From Luteolibacter rhizosphaerae (GTDB taxonomy: Bacteria > Verrucomicrobiota > Verrucomicrobiia > Verrucomicrobiales > Akkermansiaceae), in contig NZ_JAPDDR010000010.1 in NCBI RefSeq assembly GCF_025950095.1, forward strand, positions 1 to 64,000: 64,000 bases of DNA, read 5' to 3'. The position numbers were made by a program, and so were the translations under genes. The notes under the pieces are model-generated. The model searched no databases, had not been told where the DNA came from, and was given only the letters and a program-made list of their open reading frames with translations. The first letter of the stretch is position 1. Each line of letters opens with the position of its first letter. Positions 17,239-26,282 of this stretch are shown here, one piece after another.

Positions 17239-18708
17239 TCAGGCTAGCTCCAAAGCCGCAGCAAAATGAGCCAAAAGCAGCGAAGTTTCCTCCGTACCGC
17301 AGGAAACCCGTATGAGTTCTGGCGAAACCCCACATCCTTCGGCCCAATCCAGTTCCCGATAGTGGGCTAACAGGGTGTAAGGACACGCAAGGGTGAACGG
17401 CGTGCCGAAGCTCGGGCCCTTCGAAACCTGGAGGGCATCGAAAACTTTGGGAGCCTTCTTGGGATTTTTCAGGACGAACGACAACAAGGGTCCGTAGCCG
17501 CCTCTCGGGGCTTTGATGCGGTCGTAGTTTTCGCGGCTCACCACGCTCGGGTGGTAAACCTGGGCCACGGCGGGATGCTGTGAAAGCATCGCGGCCAGCG
17601 CTTCGCCGTTGGCGTTGTGCTGAGCCATCCGCGTGGGATAACCCTTCAGATTGGAGAGCAAAACCTCGGCATCGCCGACATAGAGCGGCGAACTGCTGGC
17701 ACACTCCTCGGCCAAAGCAGTGAGAAGCTGGCCCGCGAAGGGAGAATCAGGACGGACCACGGCCATGCCCCCCATGACATCACCCGTTCCCGAAAGCCAC
17801 TTGGTCAGGCTGCTCGTGACCACATCGGCGTACCGCAAGACCGCGACATTCGAGGGTCCGACGGCGGAATCATCGATGATCAGGGGCACGCCTCCTTCGG
17901 CACAAGCAGCCGAGAGGCGCGGGATATCGGCGGTGCGGAGCAAAGGATTGCTAGGCACCTCGGTGAAAACACCGGCAAATTCGCCCTGGCGGATACGGCG
18001 CAGCGCTTCGTCGAAGGACTCGCCTTCCGCCTGATTGAGGAAGACAACGCCGTTGCCGAAAAGCTCTTGGACCTTGAGTGCATCGACGTAGGGGAACTCG
18101 ATCTGCAGGGTCTTGCGGCCTTCCTTCACTCCCGGCAGGGAGCGCAACACGGCGGTAATGGAGGCCATTCCGCTGTTGAAGATGTGAACCTGCTTCGGGT
18201 CGGTGCCGGCGATCTTGCCGAGACGGCGCTGGAGAAGGTGGGTTTTGTTTCCCCCTCGCGGCTTGCCGGAGATGATGTCCTCCGCCTGGCGACTGCTTAC
18301 CAGTTCGCCGGTGAAGCGCTGGTAGTCGACGGCCACCTGGCGAGCCTTGGCTGGCACCGCAAGAACCGGCAGACCTTGAAAACCGGCGTGGCGCACGGCG
18401 ACTTCCCCGCGGGGCTCGATCCAACGCTGCGCACGCTGGGCTGCGACCTTCGTCGGGAACAGGAAAACTTCCTCGCCATCCACGGCAATCTCCGTCGCGG
18501 CCATGCCGGTGAGGCGATCCACAAGGGGATGGCGGAAGAAGCGTGGATACCCCATCCGCATGCGTCTAACGACTTTGTCCCGGGCCTCCTCGTAGCCCAC
18601 CACCGCCTTCCACGTGGGGAGGCAAACGGAACAGGCGTGGGGCGAATCCGGCAAAGGGATCCCCAGATCGACTTCCTGCCAAGCAGGAGATGACTTCATG
18701 TCGCGCAT
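17239..18708 (-). CDS. PLP-dependent cystathionine gamma-synthase-like enzyme
   Basis: A 489-residue enzyme of the Cys/Met-metabolism PLP family. The catalytic domain (about residues 150-489) has the PLP Lys303 in 'VVTSSLTKWLSGTGD', the ring-contacting Asp in 'VPLIIDDSAVG' and the substrate-binding 'RVSCGTEE' near the end. An extra N-terminal region of about 130 residues ('DLGIPLPDSPHACSVCLPTW', 'VVGYEEARDKV') matches the long form known from fungal cystathionine gamma-synthases rather than short bacterial MetB. It probably joins an activated homoserine with cysteine; other gamma-replacement or elimination activity cannot be excluded. ATG 18708 is chosen (ATG 18699 possible). Monocistronic. 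Confidence 0.8.
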   Translation of the reverse strand: MRDMKSSPAWQEVDLGIPLPDSPHACSVCLPTWKAVVGYEEARDKVVRRMRMGYPRFFRHPLVDRLTGMAATEIAVDGEEVFLFPTKVAAQRAQRWIEPRGEVAVRHAGFQGLPVLAVPAKARQVAVDYQRFTGELVSSRQAEDIISGKPRGGNKTHLLQRRLGKIAGTDPKQVHIFNSGMASITAVLRSLPGVKEGRKTLQIEFPYVDALKVQELFGNGVVFLNQAEGESFDEALRRIRQGEFAGVFTEVPSNPLLRTADIPRLSAACAEGGVPLIIDDSAVGPSNVAVLRYADVVTSSLTKWLSGTGDVMGGMAVVRPDSPFAGQLLTALAEECASSSPLYVGDAEVLLSNLKGYPTRMAQHNANGEALAAMLSQHPAVAQVYHPSVVSRENYDRIKAPRGGYGPLLSFVLKNPKKAPKVFDALQVSKGPSFGTPFTLACPYTLLAHYRELDWAEGCGVSPELIRVSCGTEETSLLLAHFAAALELA

Positions 18709-18734
18709 GCGCGCCCTTTGCTTGGGGTGGAGGC

Positions 18735-18752
18735 CCGGCTTCGGCAAGCCGG
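18735..18752 (-). promoter_or_regulatory. Stable hairpin just upstream of the PLP-enzyme start
   Basis: Perfect 7-base stem CCGGCTT/AAGCCGG with a 4-base loop, ending 27 bases before the ATG on the minus strand. It sits in the leader where it could affect ribosome loading; no known riboswitch class was recognised around it. Confidence 0.35.
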
Positions 18753-18915
18753 ATCATGGGAAATATAAATCAAGGGAGGGCTGGCTCACTTTTTGCATGA
18801 GCGACTTGGGACCGAAGAAGGCAGGAGGTCATGAAATGTCTGTGTGATTCAAAAGCACGGACTCACGATTCCGCACTTTTCATAGCTTCTTCGCTCAAAT
18901 ATGTCCCATTTTCAT

Positions 18916-18942
18916 GGTAGGCGATTCATTTTGTATTTACAG
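18916..18942 (+). promoter_or_regulatory. Conserved upstream element, copy 1
   Basis: The stretch starting GGTAGGCGATTCAT and ending TGTATTTACAG is repeated, with few changes, at 26218-26245, in each case 38 bases before the chosen start of a giant pilin-like gene. Surrounding sequence is not conserved, so this is probably the shared promoter or activator site of the two cassettes. Confidence 0.55.
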
Positions 18943-18980
18943 AACGAATGAACGCCTTAGTTTCGCGGCAAAGGATCGCC

Positions 18981-21900
18981 ATGAAACACATCTCTAGACA
19001 GAAAAAGCAGCGTTTGCTGCATGATCAGTCAAAGCGTGGAAACCGAGGCTTCGCTTTGGTCATCGCAATCTCGCTTATGGTGCTACTCACCGTTCTGGCG
19101 GTAGGTCTAATGACCCTCACGACGGTTTCGCTACGGGCATCCGGCCAAAGCGAGGCGATGCAGGTGGCCCGCGGCAACGCGCGGCTGGCTCTGGCCCTGG
19201 CGATCGGGCAACTCCAGAAGACTGCGGGTTCGGATCAGAAGATCACCGCGCCCGGAACGATCGCGAACGATGATGCCCCGCGCTGGCTGACGGGCGTGTG
19301 GAACGGCAAACTGCCCACGGCAGCCACTCCGGTGCCGGACAAGGGCGGCGAGTTCCTCGGCTATCTCGCTTCCGGCTCGGAAGAAGGATCGCCCTCCTCC
19401 GCGGAGAGCCTGCCAGACACGCAAGGTGGAGCTGAGCTACTGGGTGAGGGATCCTTGGGCGAACAAGCCAGCGACAACGACAAGGTCATCGCCAAGAAGA
19501 TCGGCACCCCTGCCGCGAACGGGAATGGTGTGGGCGGCCGCTATGCTTGGGCGATCTTCGACGAAGGAACGAAGGCCAAAGTGGATATTGTCCGAAGGGA
19601 GAGGCAGGATCTGGGCAACGGCGCGCGTCAAGCGGCGATGGGGGCTGCACCGCGCTTCGGCCTGGAGGCGGTCGAGAACCTCGATGGCTTCGACTGGTTC
19701 AAGGAAACCGACCAAGGCCGGATGTTCACGCTGCCGACAGGCGACCTGATCGACAAGATGCCCGAATTGGCAGCCCACCAGCACGAGGTGACCGTGGTGA
19801 GCAAGGGATTGGTAACCGACGCGGCCCGCGGCGGCCTGCGCAAGGATCTGAGCCTGCTCTTCGCGGGTGCCAGCCTGCCGGCGGACTATGCGAACAAGCG
19901 CATCTACGATGACCCCAGCGTGGAAACCGAGGCTTCCAATCCCTACTGGGCGCAGGCCTACGAGTACGCCAATCTCTACAGCAAACTCTCGGGTGCCAAC
20001 GTGAAGGCGAACATTCCCACCGGTTACACCCCGGTGAAGTACGATGCGCGTTCCCGTTCTTACAAAGCCAATCCACAGGCGGCGAAGGGCCTGGTAATGA
20101 TGCCGGTGGTGGCCAAGGTGCAGATGCAGTTCTCGATGGTGGCCAAGGATGCCCACGGTAACTGGAGTGGCGGCGTGGACCGCAATCCCAGCACCGCCGA
20201 GGACAACTACATGGTCTACATGATCTATTCGCCGATCGTGACGCTCTACAACCCGTACAGCGTGCCGATCAGCTTCGACGAACTGCGGATCGACTTCAAG
20301 GATCTCCCGGTAGGGTTCCGCTTCTACCGCAACGGCCAGGCGCAGACGAGCTCGATGGCGCATTTCAACCAGCTCTACGTCAATCACCCCAATACCTCGG
20401 ATGTGGCCAAGGCCTTCGGGCTGAACATCCGCAGCAGCTTCTCGAAAACCAAGGTGGCCCCCGTGGTGATGCAGCCGGGTGAGAACCGGGTCTTCGGCGA
20501 ATCCGTCAGCGGCGATCTGAGCTGGAACTCGGCCTCCGGAACCTTCTTCGATTACGTCAATGCCGGTGGCACCGGCCTGACCGCCGATCTTCCGCTCGCC
20601 CCGGGCTATCCCTCGCAGGGGATCGGCTACTGGATCGACTGGCTTACGCCGCAGCATATCCGCACCGCAGCGGATGACGGCCAAGGCATCCTCCCGCTCA
20701 AGCTTTCGGACACCATCGATGTCGGCTTCGGTCCGATGAAGTCCACTGCCACGACCGGCCCGCGCCTCTCGATCGAGCTCAACCTGGTGCAAGGAACGAC
20801 GAAGAAACGCTCCGGCACGCTGGACCTGGACTACGTGGATTACAACACGCTGCGCAGCGCGATGAGCAAGGGCTCCTCCACCTTCCCCAATGGCGAAGAG
20901 CGGCTTGAGCGCCCCTATCTGGGCAGCGAAATGTATGAGAGCCCCAGCACGCCGCTGAAGAACTTCACCCGTGCCAAGGCCTTCGCCCAGTTCAGCTTCT
21001 ACGCGAAGACCACGCTGGAATCGGATACACCCTCCAAGCCATGGGTCCAAGGCGGGCATACCACCAGCTTGGTGGGCATCGACCTGGCCAAGGAGCAGAT
21101 GGGCGTCCACCCCTTCGAGGTTTCGTTCAAGCGTCTCTCTCCGAGCTACCGCTTCCCGATCGACGCGATGAACCGTGGCAAGTTCTTCACCGGCCATAGC
21201 GATGCCTATGGCACCCGGATCGCGCCGCAGTATGAGGTACCTCTCCTGCCGGTGCAGAGCCTGGCCCAACTCCGCCATGCACAGCTCTGCAACCAAGGCT
21301 TCCTGCCAGGTGCCACTTACACGGTGGGCGAATCCTTCGCCAGCGGCATGATCCCGTCCGGTGCCGTCTCCGCGGCGAGCACCAAGGACTACCGGATGCT
21401 CGACCACGCGTGGATGGCCAACACCGCGCTGTGGGACAACTACTTCTTCTCGAGTCTTTCGCCCTATGCCGGCACCGTGCTGGGAACCCGCAACCTGAAC
21501 TCGGTGGCGGAGAAGTTCTTCAAGGGCGAAGAGCAACTCCTCAACTCGCGGATGATCCCGGCGGGCAACACCTCCCCGGAAGAAACCGTGGCGAAGCTCA
21601 CCGACACCGAGGGCTATCAGACCAGTGCCGCGCACCTGATGATCGACGGGGCCTTCAACGTGAACTCCACCTCGGTGGCCGCCTGGACCGCGCTCCTTGC
21701 CTCGCTGAATCAAGAGGATGTGGATAGCTACGAACTGGTGGACGGTGCCGCGACACCGACCACGGGAATTCAGTCCAAGGTGGACTTCCCGTTCAGCCGC
21801 ATGCGCCGCGCGACCGGTGCGCCGGTGGAGAAGGCCGGCATGTTCCAAGGCCGCCATGCCCGCTGGACCGGCATGCGGAGTCTCGAAAAGGGCCAGATCC

Positions 21901-22430
21901 AAAATCTGGCGGAGAACATCGTGGAAGAAGTTCGCGCGCGCGGCCCCTTCCTCTCGCTGGCGGAATTCGTTAACCGCCGCCCGGGCAACGACAAGGAGAA
22001 GGCCTTGGCCGGTGCCTTGCAGACGGCGATCGACAAGACCGATTCCATCAATGCCCGCTTCTCCGAAGACTCCAAGACCTTCGGCGCGGACGCCCTGACG
22101 GGCTACACTTTCCCGGAAGCCATGCAGGGAATGAATGCCGCGGGTGCTCCCGGCTACCTCACGCAGGGAGACATCCTCTCCGCCCTCGGCCCGGTGGTGG
22201 CAGTGCGCTCGGATACCTTCCGCATCCGCACCTACGGCGAGGCCCTTGATCCTGAGAGCAAGGTCATCGCCCGTGCCTGGTGCGAGGCCGTCGTGCAACG
22301 TCTGCCGGACTTCGTGGATTCCAACGATGCGCCGGACACTGCGACCGGCGCCCTCACCCAGATCAACCAGACCTTCGGCCGCCGCTTCACGGTCACTTCC
22401 TTCCGTTGGCTCGGCAAGGACGAGGTCTGA
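18981..22430 (+). CDS. Giant pilin-like surface protein, Verru_Chthon cassette protein A-like (copy 1)
   Basis: An 1149-residue protein with a prepilin-like N-terminus: a basic leader, then 'RGFALVIAISLMVLLTVLAV', a hydrophobic helix beginning Gly-Phe-Ala-Leu-Val like type IV pseudopilins, but without the usual Glu at position 5. The remainder is a large, mostly beta/coil extracellular region with blocks such as 'APRWLTGVWNGK', 'ARGGLRKDLSLLF' and 'SPIVTLYNPYSVPISFDELR', typical of the Verru_Chthon cassette protein A family. Function of the family is unknown; export and assembly at the cell surface by a type II/IV-pilus-like machine is inferred. ATG 18981 is preferred over ATG 18948 because it has AAAGGA upstream and matches the second copy. 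A near-identical paralogue lies at 26283-29723. Confidence 0.82.
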   Translation: MKHISRQKKQRLLHDQSKRGNRGFALVIAISLMVLLTVLAVGLMTLTTVSLRASGQSEAMQVARGNARLALALAIGQLQKTAGSDQKITAPGTIANDDAPRWLTGVWNGKLPTAATPVPDKGGEFLGYLASGSEEGSPSSAESLPDTQGGAELLGEGSLGEQASDNDKVIAKKIGTPAANGNGVGGRYAWAIFDEGTKAKVDIVRRERQDLGNGARQAAMGAAPRFGLEAVENLDGFDWFKETDQGRMFTLPTGDLIDKMPELAAHQHEVTVVSKGLVTDAARGGLRKDLSLLFAGASLPADYANKRIYDDPSVETEASNPYWAQAYEYANLYSKLSGANVKANIPTGYTPVKYDARSRSYKANPQAAKGLVMMPVVAKVQMQFSMVAKDAHGNWSGGVDRNPSTAEDNYMVYMIYSPIVTLYNPYSVPISFDELRIDFKDLPVGFRFYRNGQAQTSSMAHFNQLYVNHPNTSDVAKAFGLNIRSSFSKTKVAPVVMQPGENRVFGESVSGDLSWNSASGTFFDYVNAGGTGLTADLPLAPGYPSQGIGYWIDWLTPQHIRTAADDGQGILPLKLSDTIDVGFGPMKSTATTGPRLSIELNLVQGTTKKRSGTLDLDYVDYNTLRSAMSKGSSTFPNGEERLERPYLGSEMYESPSTPLKNFTRAKAFAQFSFYAKTTLESDTPSKPWVQGGHTTSLVGIDLAKEQMGVHPFEVSFKRLSPSYRFPIDAMNRGKFFTGHSDAYGTRIAPQYEVPLLPVQSLAQLRHAQLCNQGFLPGATYTVGESFASGMIPSGAVSAASTKDYRMLDHAWMANTALWDNYFFSSLSPYAGTVLGTRNLNSVAEKFFKGEEQLLNSRMIPAGNTSPEETVAKLTDTEGYQTSAAHLMIDGAFNVNSTSVAAWTALLASLNQEDVDSYELVDGAATPTTGIQSKVDFPFSRMRRATGAPVEKAGMFQGRHARWTGMRSLEKGQIQNLAENIVEEVRARGPFLSLAEFVNRRPGNDKEKALAGALQTAIDKTDSINARFSEDSKTFGADALTGYTFPEAMQGMNAAGAPGYLTQGDILSALGPVVAVRSDTFRIRTYGEALDPESKVIARAWCEAVVQRLPDFVDSNDAPDTATGALTQINQTFGRRFTVTSFRWLGKDEV

Positions 22431-22464
22431 TCAAACGGTCAACGCCTCAAGCTTCGCTTCCTTT

Positions 22465-22498
22465 AGCCCCCCGGCTTGCCAAGTGCCGCCGGGGGGCT
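22465..22498 (+). terminator. Hairpin between pilin-like gene and exported-protein gene (copy 1)
   Basis: Perfect 10-base arms AGCCCCCCGG (22465-22474) and CCGGGGGGCT (22489-22498), 14-base loop, followed by TCATCTTTT. It would partly end transcription and give less of the downstream gene, which starts 18 bases later. Copied unchanged in the second cassette. Confidence 0.65.
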
Positions 22499-22516
22499 TC
22501 ATCTTTTAACCCAATC

Positions 22517-23233
22517 ATGATTCCCCGCTTCCTGGTCCTCATGCTCGCCCTCGCGGCGCCTCTCGCAGCCCAGACCCGCAAGGTCACCCTCCGCACCCTC
22601 TGCTTCACCCACGTCAACGGTGTGAAGAAGCTCTTCCTCCCGGGGCCGGAGCCGGGCAGCCTCGCCGAGGTCCCGCTCTACACCGAGGTCTTCTCCCTCC
22701 CCGTCGAGGTCAACATCACCGGTGGCAAGGCCAGCTTCCTTCTAAGCGAAGCCGCACCCGAGCCGGGCAAGCAGCGGGCCGCCCTGCCCGCCGTCAACGT
22801 GCCCGACAGTTCGAAGGTTCTCTTCCTTTTCCTGCCCAATCCCGGCAAGCCGGAGGCCCCCTACCTCGTCGTGCCGATGGCCGATGACGAGAGCGCCTTC
22901 CCGCTCGGCACCACCAAAGCGATGAACCTCACCCCGGCCAACATCCGCTTCGACCTCGGCGAGTTCGCCGGGGCCAAGGGCGTGGTGGTCGCGCCGGGCA
23001 AGACCGCCATCATCGAGTCGGTAAAAAAGGTCAACCACCTCAACCAGTTCGACGCGAAGGTGATGTACGAGGTGAAGCCGAAGGAGTTCGTGGAGTTCTA
23101 CAACTCGCGCTGGCGCTCGGTGGCGGGCAAGCGCGACATCGCGATCGCCTACATGGATCCGCAAAGCAAGAAGCCGATGGTGAACCTGTATGAGGACGCA
23201 CCTCCGGCCGTAATCAAGCCGCCGGGCCAGTGA
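22517..23233 (+). CDS. Exported protein of pilin-like cassette (copy 1)
   Basis: A 238-residue protein with a short signal peptide ending 'LAAPLAAQ' (residues 1-19). The mature part begins with 'KVTLRTLCFTHVNGVKKLF' and reads as a beta-rich domain; no cysteines beyond one, no membrane span. No named family recognised. It follows the giant pilin-like gene in both cassettes, so the two products probably work together, for example as cell-surface partner or chaperone. It differs from the copy at 29820-30536 at only two residues (Leu/Val near residue 39 and Ala/Val near residue 231). Confidence 0.75.
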   Translation: MIPRFLVLMLALAAPLAAQTRKVTLRTLCFTHVNGVKKLFLPGPEPGSLAEVPLYTEVFSLPVEVNITGGKASFLLSEAAPEPGKQRAALPAVNVPDSSKVLFLFLPNPGKPEAPYLVVPMADDESAFPLGTTKAMNLTPANIRFDLGEFAGAKGVVVAPGKTAIIESVKKVNHLNQFDAKVMYEVKPKEFVEFYNSRWRSVAGKRDIAIAYMDPQSKKPMVNLYEDAPPAVIKPPGQ

Positions 23234-23335
23234 GGGGGGAAACCTTCCCGAAAACGAGCCCCCGCGCGCGAGGCCCGGGTCGGTTTGATTGATTTTCCGC
23301 TACCGGAAAGGGATGCCCGGGTTTATGGGGAAGAC

Positions 23336-24895
23336 ATGAAAAGGGGCACGCAACGGCTGGCGATCCTGCTCGCGATCCTGGGCAGCGGGGTAGCAGGCTG
23401 GTGGATTACCCGTTCTGCCAGTCAGCCCGCCCCGGTGAAACAGGTCGTCGAGGCTCCGGCACCGAAGCCGGTTTACGACCCGCCGCCGCTGGAGAAGAAA
23501 ACGGAGAAGCGCCCGTCCGTGAAGATCCAGCGCGATACCGCGGCCGAGGAGGAGGGTGCGCTGGAGTACCAACGTTCGCTACGTTTCTCCAGCCGCGAGG
23601 CCATGGAGCAGTTCCTGACGAAGGCCAAAAGCAAAGGGATCGCCATCCTCGGCTCGATCGACCAACTGAATGCCCTGCATGTGGGCTTCCTGTCGCTGGA
23701 TGACCTGAACGGCTTGCTGGATGGCAGTGAGGAGACCGCCTACATTTATCCGGTCAATCTCCCCACGCCGGCCACCGAAGGCCTCCCGGAAGGTGCCGTG
23801 GGCATGGGCGACACGCTGCTCTCGTGGCTGGGCATCAAGGGAGACAACGCGAACTTTGGCGCTAACGTGAAGTTCGTGGTCCTCGATACCGGTTCCACAC
23901 TCGATGGGGCAAATAACCGGAACTTCGTCAAGCTGCCCGAAAACCCCGCCGATCAGAACGGCCACGGAACCGCGGTGAACGATCTGATCAAACAAATCGC
24001 CCCGGCCGCGGACGTGGCCTCCTACCGCATCGCGGATGACAACGGCCGCTCGAATACATTCCTGATGACGCAGGGCATCATGGCGGCACTGGAGGCACGC
24101 GTGGACATCATCAATATCTCCATGGGGTCGTACGGTAACTCCGCACTGCTCAAGGATGCCGTCGACCAAGCTCTCGCCGCAGGCATCAAGATTTTCGCCT
24201 CCGCCGGGAACGAAGGCTACACGCAAGTCTCCTATCCCGCCGCCTATGAAGGCGTGGTGAGCGTCGGCGCGGTGGATGCAAATGGCAGCTACCTGCCCTT
24301 CTCGAACAGCGGCAGCGTCTCCGTCACCGCGCCCGGACTGGACCTTCTAACAGCATGGACCGGCGGGAAGACCGTCTACTTCACCGGCACCTCTGCCAGC
24401 GCACCCATCGTGGCCGCGGCGACCGCCGCGGTCATGTCCCAAGGCGGACCGAAGACCACCAGTTCCTCCGCCTACTCGAAGCTCACGGACTACCTCAACG
24501 ATGCCGGCGCGCCGGGCGACGATTCCTACTACGGATCCGGGATGGTCGATCTGGGCCGGGTCTTCCAAGGCGGAGTCGCGGGTATCCCGGATGCAGCCAT
24601 CGCCGCAAACTACATTTCCACCAATGCGAACGGGCAAACGCAGCTCCAGGTGGTGGTGCAGAACCGCGGCACGACCACGCTGATCAATGCGCCGGTGACA
24701 GTGACGACGCCCGCAGGTACGAGCACCATGTATGTCTCCACCCTGCGGCCCGGAGCCATCTCCACCTTCACGCTGCCGCTCACCGTCACGGATGCAGGGG
24801 CGCGGGTGCAATCGCAGGTTTCGAATGGCTCGGGCGACATCAAGCCGTCAAACAACCGGCGCACCGATGTTTATGCCGCGCCGACTTCGAATTGA
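23336..24895 (+). CDS. Exported subtilisin-like serine protease (S8)
   Basis: A 519-residue protease. Residues 7-23 form an N-terminal signal or membrane anchor, followed by a Pro-rich linker and a prodomain-like region (80-150). The S8 domain has the full triad: Asp184 ('VVLDTGS'), His210 ('NGHGTAV'), Ser353 ('GTSASAP'), plus oxyanion Asn292 ('SAGNEG'). Residues about 420-519 form a beta-sandwich C-terminal domain of the CARDB type ('VVVQNRGTTTLINAPVTV'). ATG 23336 is chosen because GGGGAAG lies just upstream; the frame opens at TTG 23285. It overlaps the next gene and sits between the two pilin-like cassettes, so those proteins are possible substrates (inference). Confidence 0.88.
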   Translation: MKRGTQRLAILLAILGSGVAGWWITRSASQPAPVKQVVEAPAPKPVYDPPPLEKKTEKRPSVKIQRDTAAEEEGALEYQRSLRFSSREAMEQFLTKAKSKGIAILGSIDQLNALHVGFLSLDDLNGLLDGSEETAYIYPVNLPTPATEGLPEGAVGMGDTLLSWLGIKGDNANFGANVKFVVLDTGSTLDGANNRNFVKLPENPADQNGHGTAVNDLIKQIAPAADVASYRIADDNGRSNTFLMTQGIMAALEARVDIINISMGSYGNSALLKDAVDQALAAGIKIFASAGNEGYTQVSYPAAYEGVVSVGAVDANGSYLPFSNSGSVSVTAPGLDLLTAWTGGKTVYFTGTSASAPIVAAATAAVMSQGGPKTTSSSAYSKLTDYLNDAGAPGDDSYYGSGMVDLGRVFQGGVAGIPDAAIAANYISTNANGQTQLQVVVQNRGTTTLINAPVTVTTPAGTSTMYVSTLRPGAISTFTLPLTVTDAGARVQSQVSNGSGDIKPSNNRRTDVYAAPTSN

Positions 24896-25667
24896 GCTTC
24901 CGCTGATGATCCTGTCCCTGCTCGCTGCGACCTGCCCGGCCGCGGAGATGCTGCAGGCACCGAATCCCGGCGGGAAGGCGGCGAACCAACTGGACATCTC
25001 CGGCAATGCCTGCGGTCCCGCCGCGCTCCTGAGCTCCTTCCGCTGTGGCAGCACCACCTGGCAAAAGGCCGCAGCCGAACTGCCCGGGGATAGCGACAAG
25101 GCACGGATGCGGCACTGGATCCGCTATTTCGGCCTGCGCCCCTCCGAGACCCTGAAGGGCCGCACGCGCTGGACCAATGCGGGCATGAACGTGGAGGACC
25201 TCGTAACCGCGGTGAACGAGATGAACCGCCCGCTCTATCTGCCGGTGGTCACTCATGACGGGCTCTTCCTGCAAGGCCGGGAGACCCCGGAGAAGCTGCT
25301 GAAGCGTACCCGCGCACGCCTTCACAGCTCGCTCAAAAGCGGCGTGCCACCGCTGCTCAGCATGCGCCGCCATGTTTTGCGAAAGGGCCAGTGGCAGTCG
25401 GTGCAGGGCCACTTTATCACCGTCATCGCCGTGCCTGCGAAGCTGGGGAAAGGCGAGCAGGGCTTCCCCATCACTTACCTGGATCCTTGGGGCGGCAAGC
25501 GCTGCGAGGGCTGGATCCGCATCCCCACGGAATCGCTGCTTGCACCGCAGGGCCAGCGCTCCCCTTGCCTGCTGGCGGACGTGCCCGCCGCGAATATCGG
25601 CAGAAAGGAAGTCCGCAAGGGCGAAAAAAGCGTAGTCATCCCCGAGGCCGTGATCGGTCGCTGGTAG
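24873..25667 (+). CDS. Exported C39-like (papain-fold) cysteine peptidase
   Basis: About 264 residues: signal peptide to around residue 25 ('LSLLAATCPAAE'), then a papain-like fold with Cys47 in 'GNACGPAALLSSF', His180 in 'QGHFITVIAV' and Asp204 in 'TYLDPWGG', the order expected of C39-type peptidases. No ABC transporter is fused, so it is a stand-alone exported enzyme. Its start overlaps the end of the subtilase gene by 23 bases, indicating translational coupling and a shared task. The alternative start ATG 24867 adds two residues. Substrate unknown. Confidence 0.78.
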   Translation: MPRRLRIELPLMILSLLAATCPAAEMLQAPNPGGKAANQLDISGNACGPAALLSSFRCGSTTWQKAAAELPGDSDKARMRHWIRYFGLRPSETLKGRTRWTNAGMNVEDLVTAVNEMNRPLYLPVVTHDGLFLQGRETPEKLLKRTRARLHSSLKSGVPPLLSMRRHVLRKGQWQSVQGHFITVIAVPAKLGKGEQGFPITYLDPWGGKRCEGWIRIPTESLLAPQGQRSPCLLADVPAANIGRKEVRKGEKSVVIPEAVIGRW

Positions 25668-26282
25668 GGTGGTATCCATGTGCCATCAAGGAATCCGCCT
25701 CTTTCATAGGGCGGCCGCTATCCCTCTCAACACCACGATCTCTCGCCATCACGCCATCCCAAAGCGGCGATCCTCGCGGGGCTCCGAAGGAGCCTGCGGT
25801 TCGAATGGGGACATCACAAAAGATAGAACACACATATATCGTAAGCCTGGTCACCCCCCTTTTCTACGCCCGAGAGTTCTCGCGTAGAGCACCCGCGATT
25901 CACCCCGGATTCCGAGCGCTTCTGCACGCCCGAAACCGGGTCGGTTCAGACCGTCACCAAGCCTCGGGAAGCGCTGCCGCCCTACCCGGAGTGGGTAGTA
26001 CCCTTCCCCTACTCAACTTTTTTGTCTTAACGCAGGATATCGACCAAAACCTGCAAAATCATGCAACAGCTTTGAATTACACCCGAGGTGTTTAAAGCCT
26101 AGCCTTTGGTGCATCAGGAAAAGAGGTCATTTTGTAATACAGAATCGTTCTACCCCATTGGAGAGTGGGGGTTTCCGCCTCCCCCCTCCACCCGGGTAGG
26201 CGAGCCTCCCCCAATCGGGTAGGTGAATCCATTATGTATTTACAGTAGGTGGACGTGACGGCTATTTTTGACAGTAACCGTT
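25668..26282. other. Long leader region of second cassette
   Basis: No gene seen over about 600 bases. It holds a small perfect hairpin GGCTCC-GAA-GGAGCC (25780-25794), a less GC-rich stretch (25800-26150), a G/C hairpin-forming segment at about 26157-26192 and the conserved upstream element at 26218-26245. Most of it has no counterpart ahead of copy 1. Confidence 0.5.
26218..26245 (+). promoter_or_regulatory. Conserved upstream element, copy 2
   Basis: Counterpart of 18916-18942: starts GGGTAGGTGAATCCAT and ends ATGTATTTACAG, 38 bases before the ATG of the second pilin-like gene. Confidence 0.55.

Larger units (their letters stand above)
18916..23233 (+). repeat. Large duplicated cassette, copy 1
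   Basis: Upstream element, giant pilin-like gene, terminator-like hairpin and 238-residue exported-protein gene. The same order and sequence recurs at 26218-30536. Similarity is lowest at the 5' end and highest at the 3' end. Confidence 0.85.

Noticed and set aside
18709-18947. SAM-type riboswitch ahead of the cystathionine gamma-synthase-like gene
   Set aside because: Expected for this enzyme class, but none of the conserved SAM-I, SAM-II or SAH cores is present; only a simple hairpin at 18735-18752.
19437-22298. Very long minus-strand open frame (953 codons) opposite the giant pilin-like gene; similar one opposite copy 2
   Set aside because: Antisense shadow: His/Arg/Gly/Ala-rich, no domain, and the forward protein is clearly conserved between copies.
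25669-26095. Short forward frames in the gap before the second cassette
   Set aside because: Low-quality Arg/His/Pro-rich sequence without start context.
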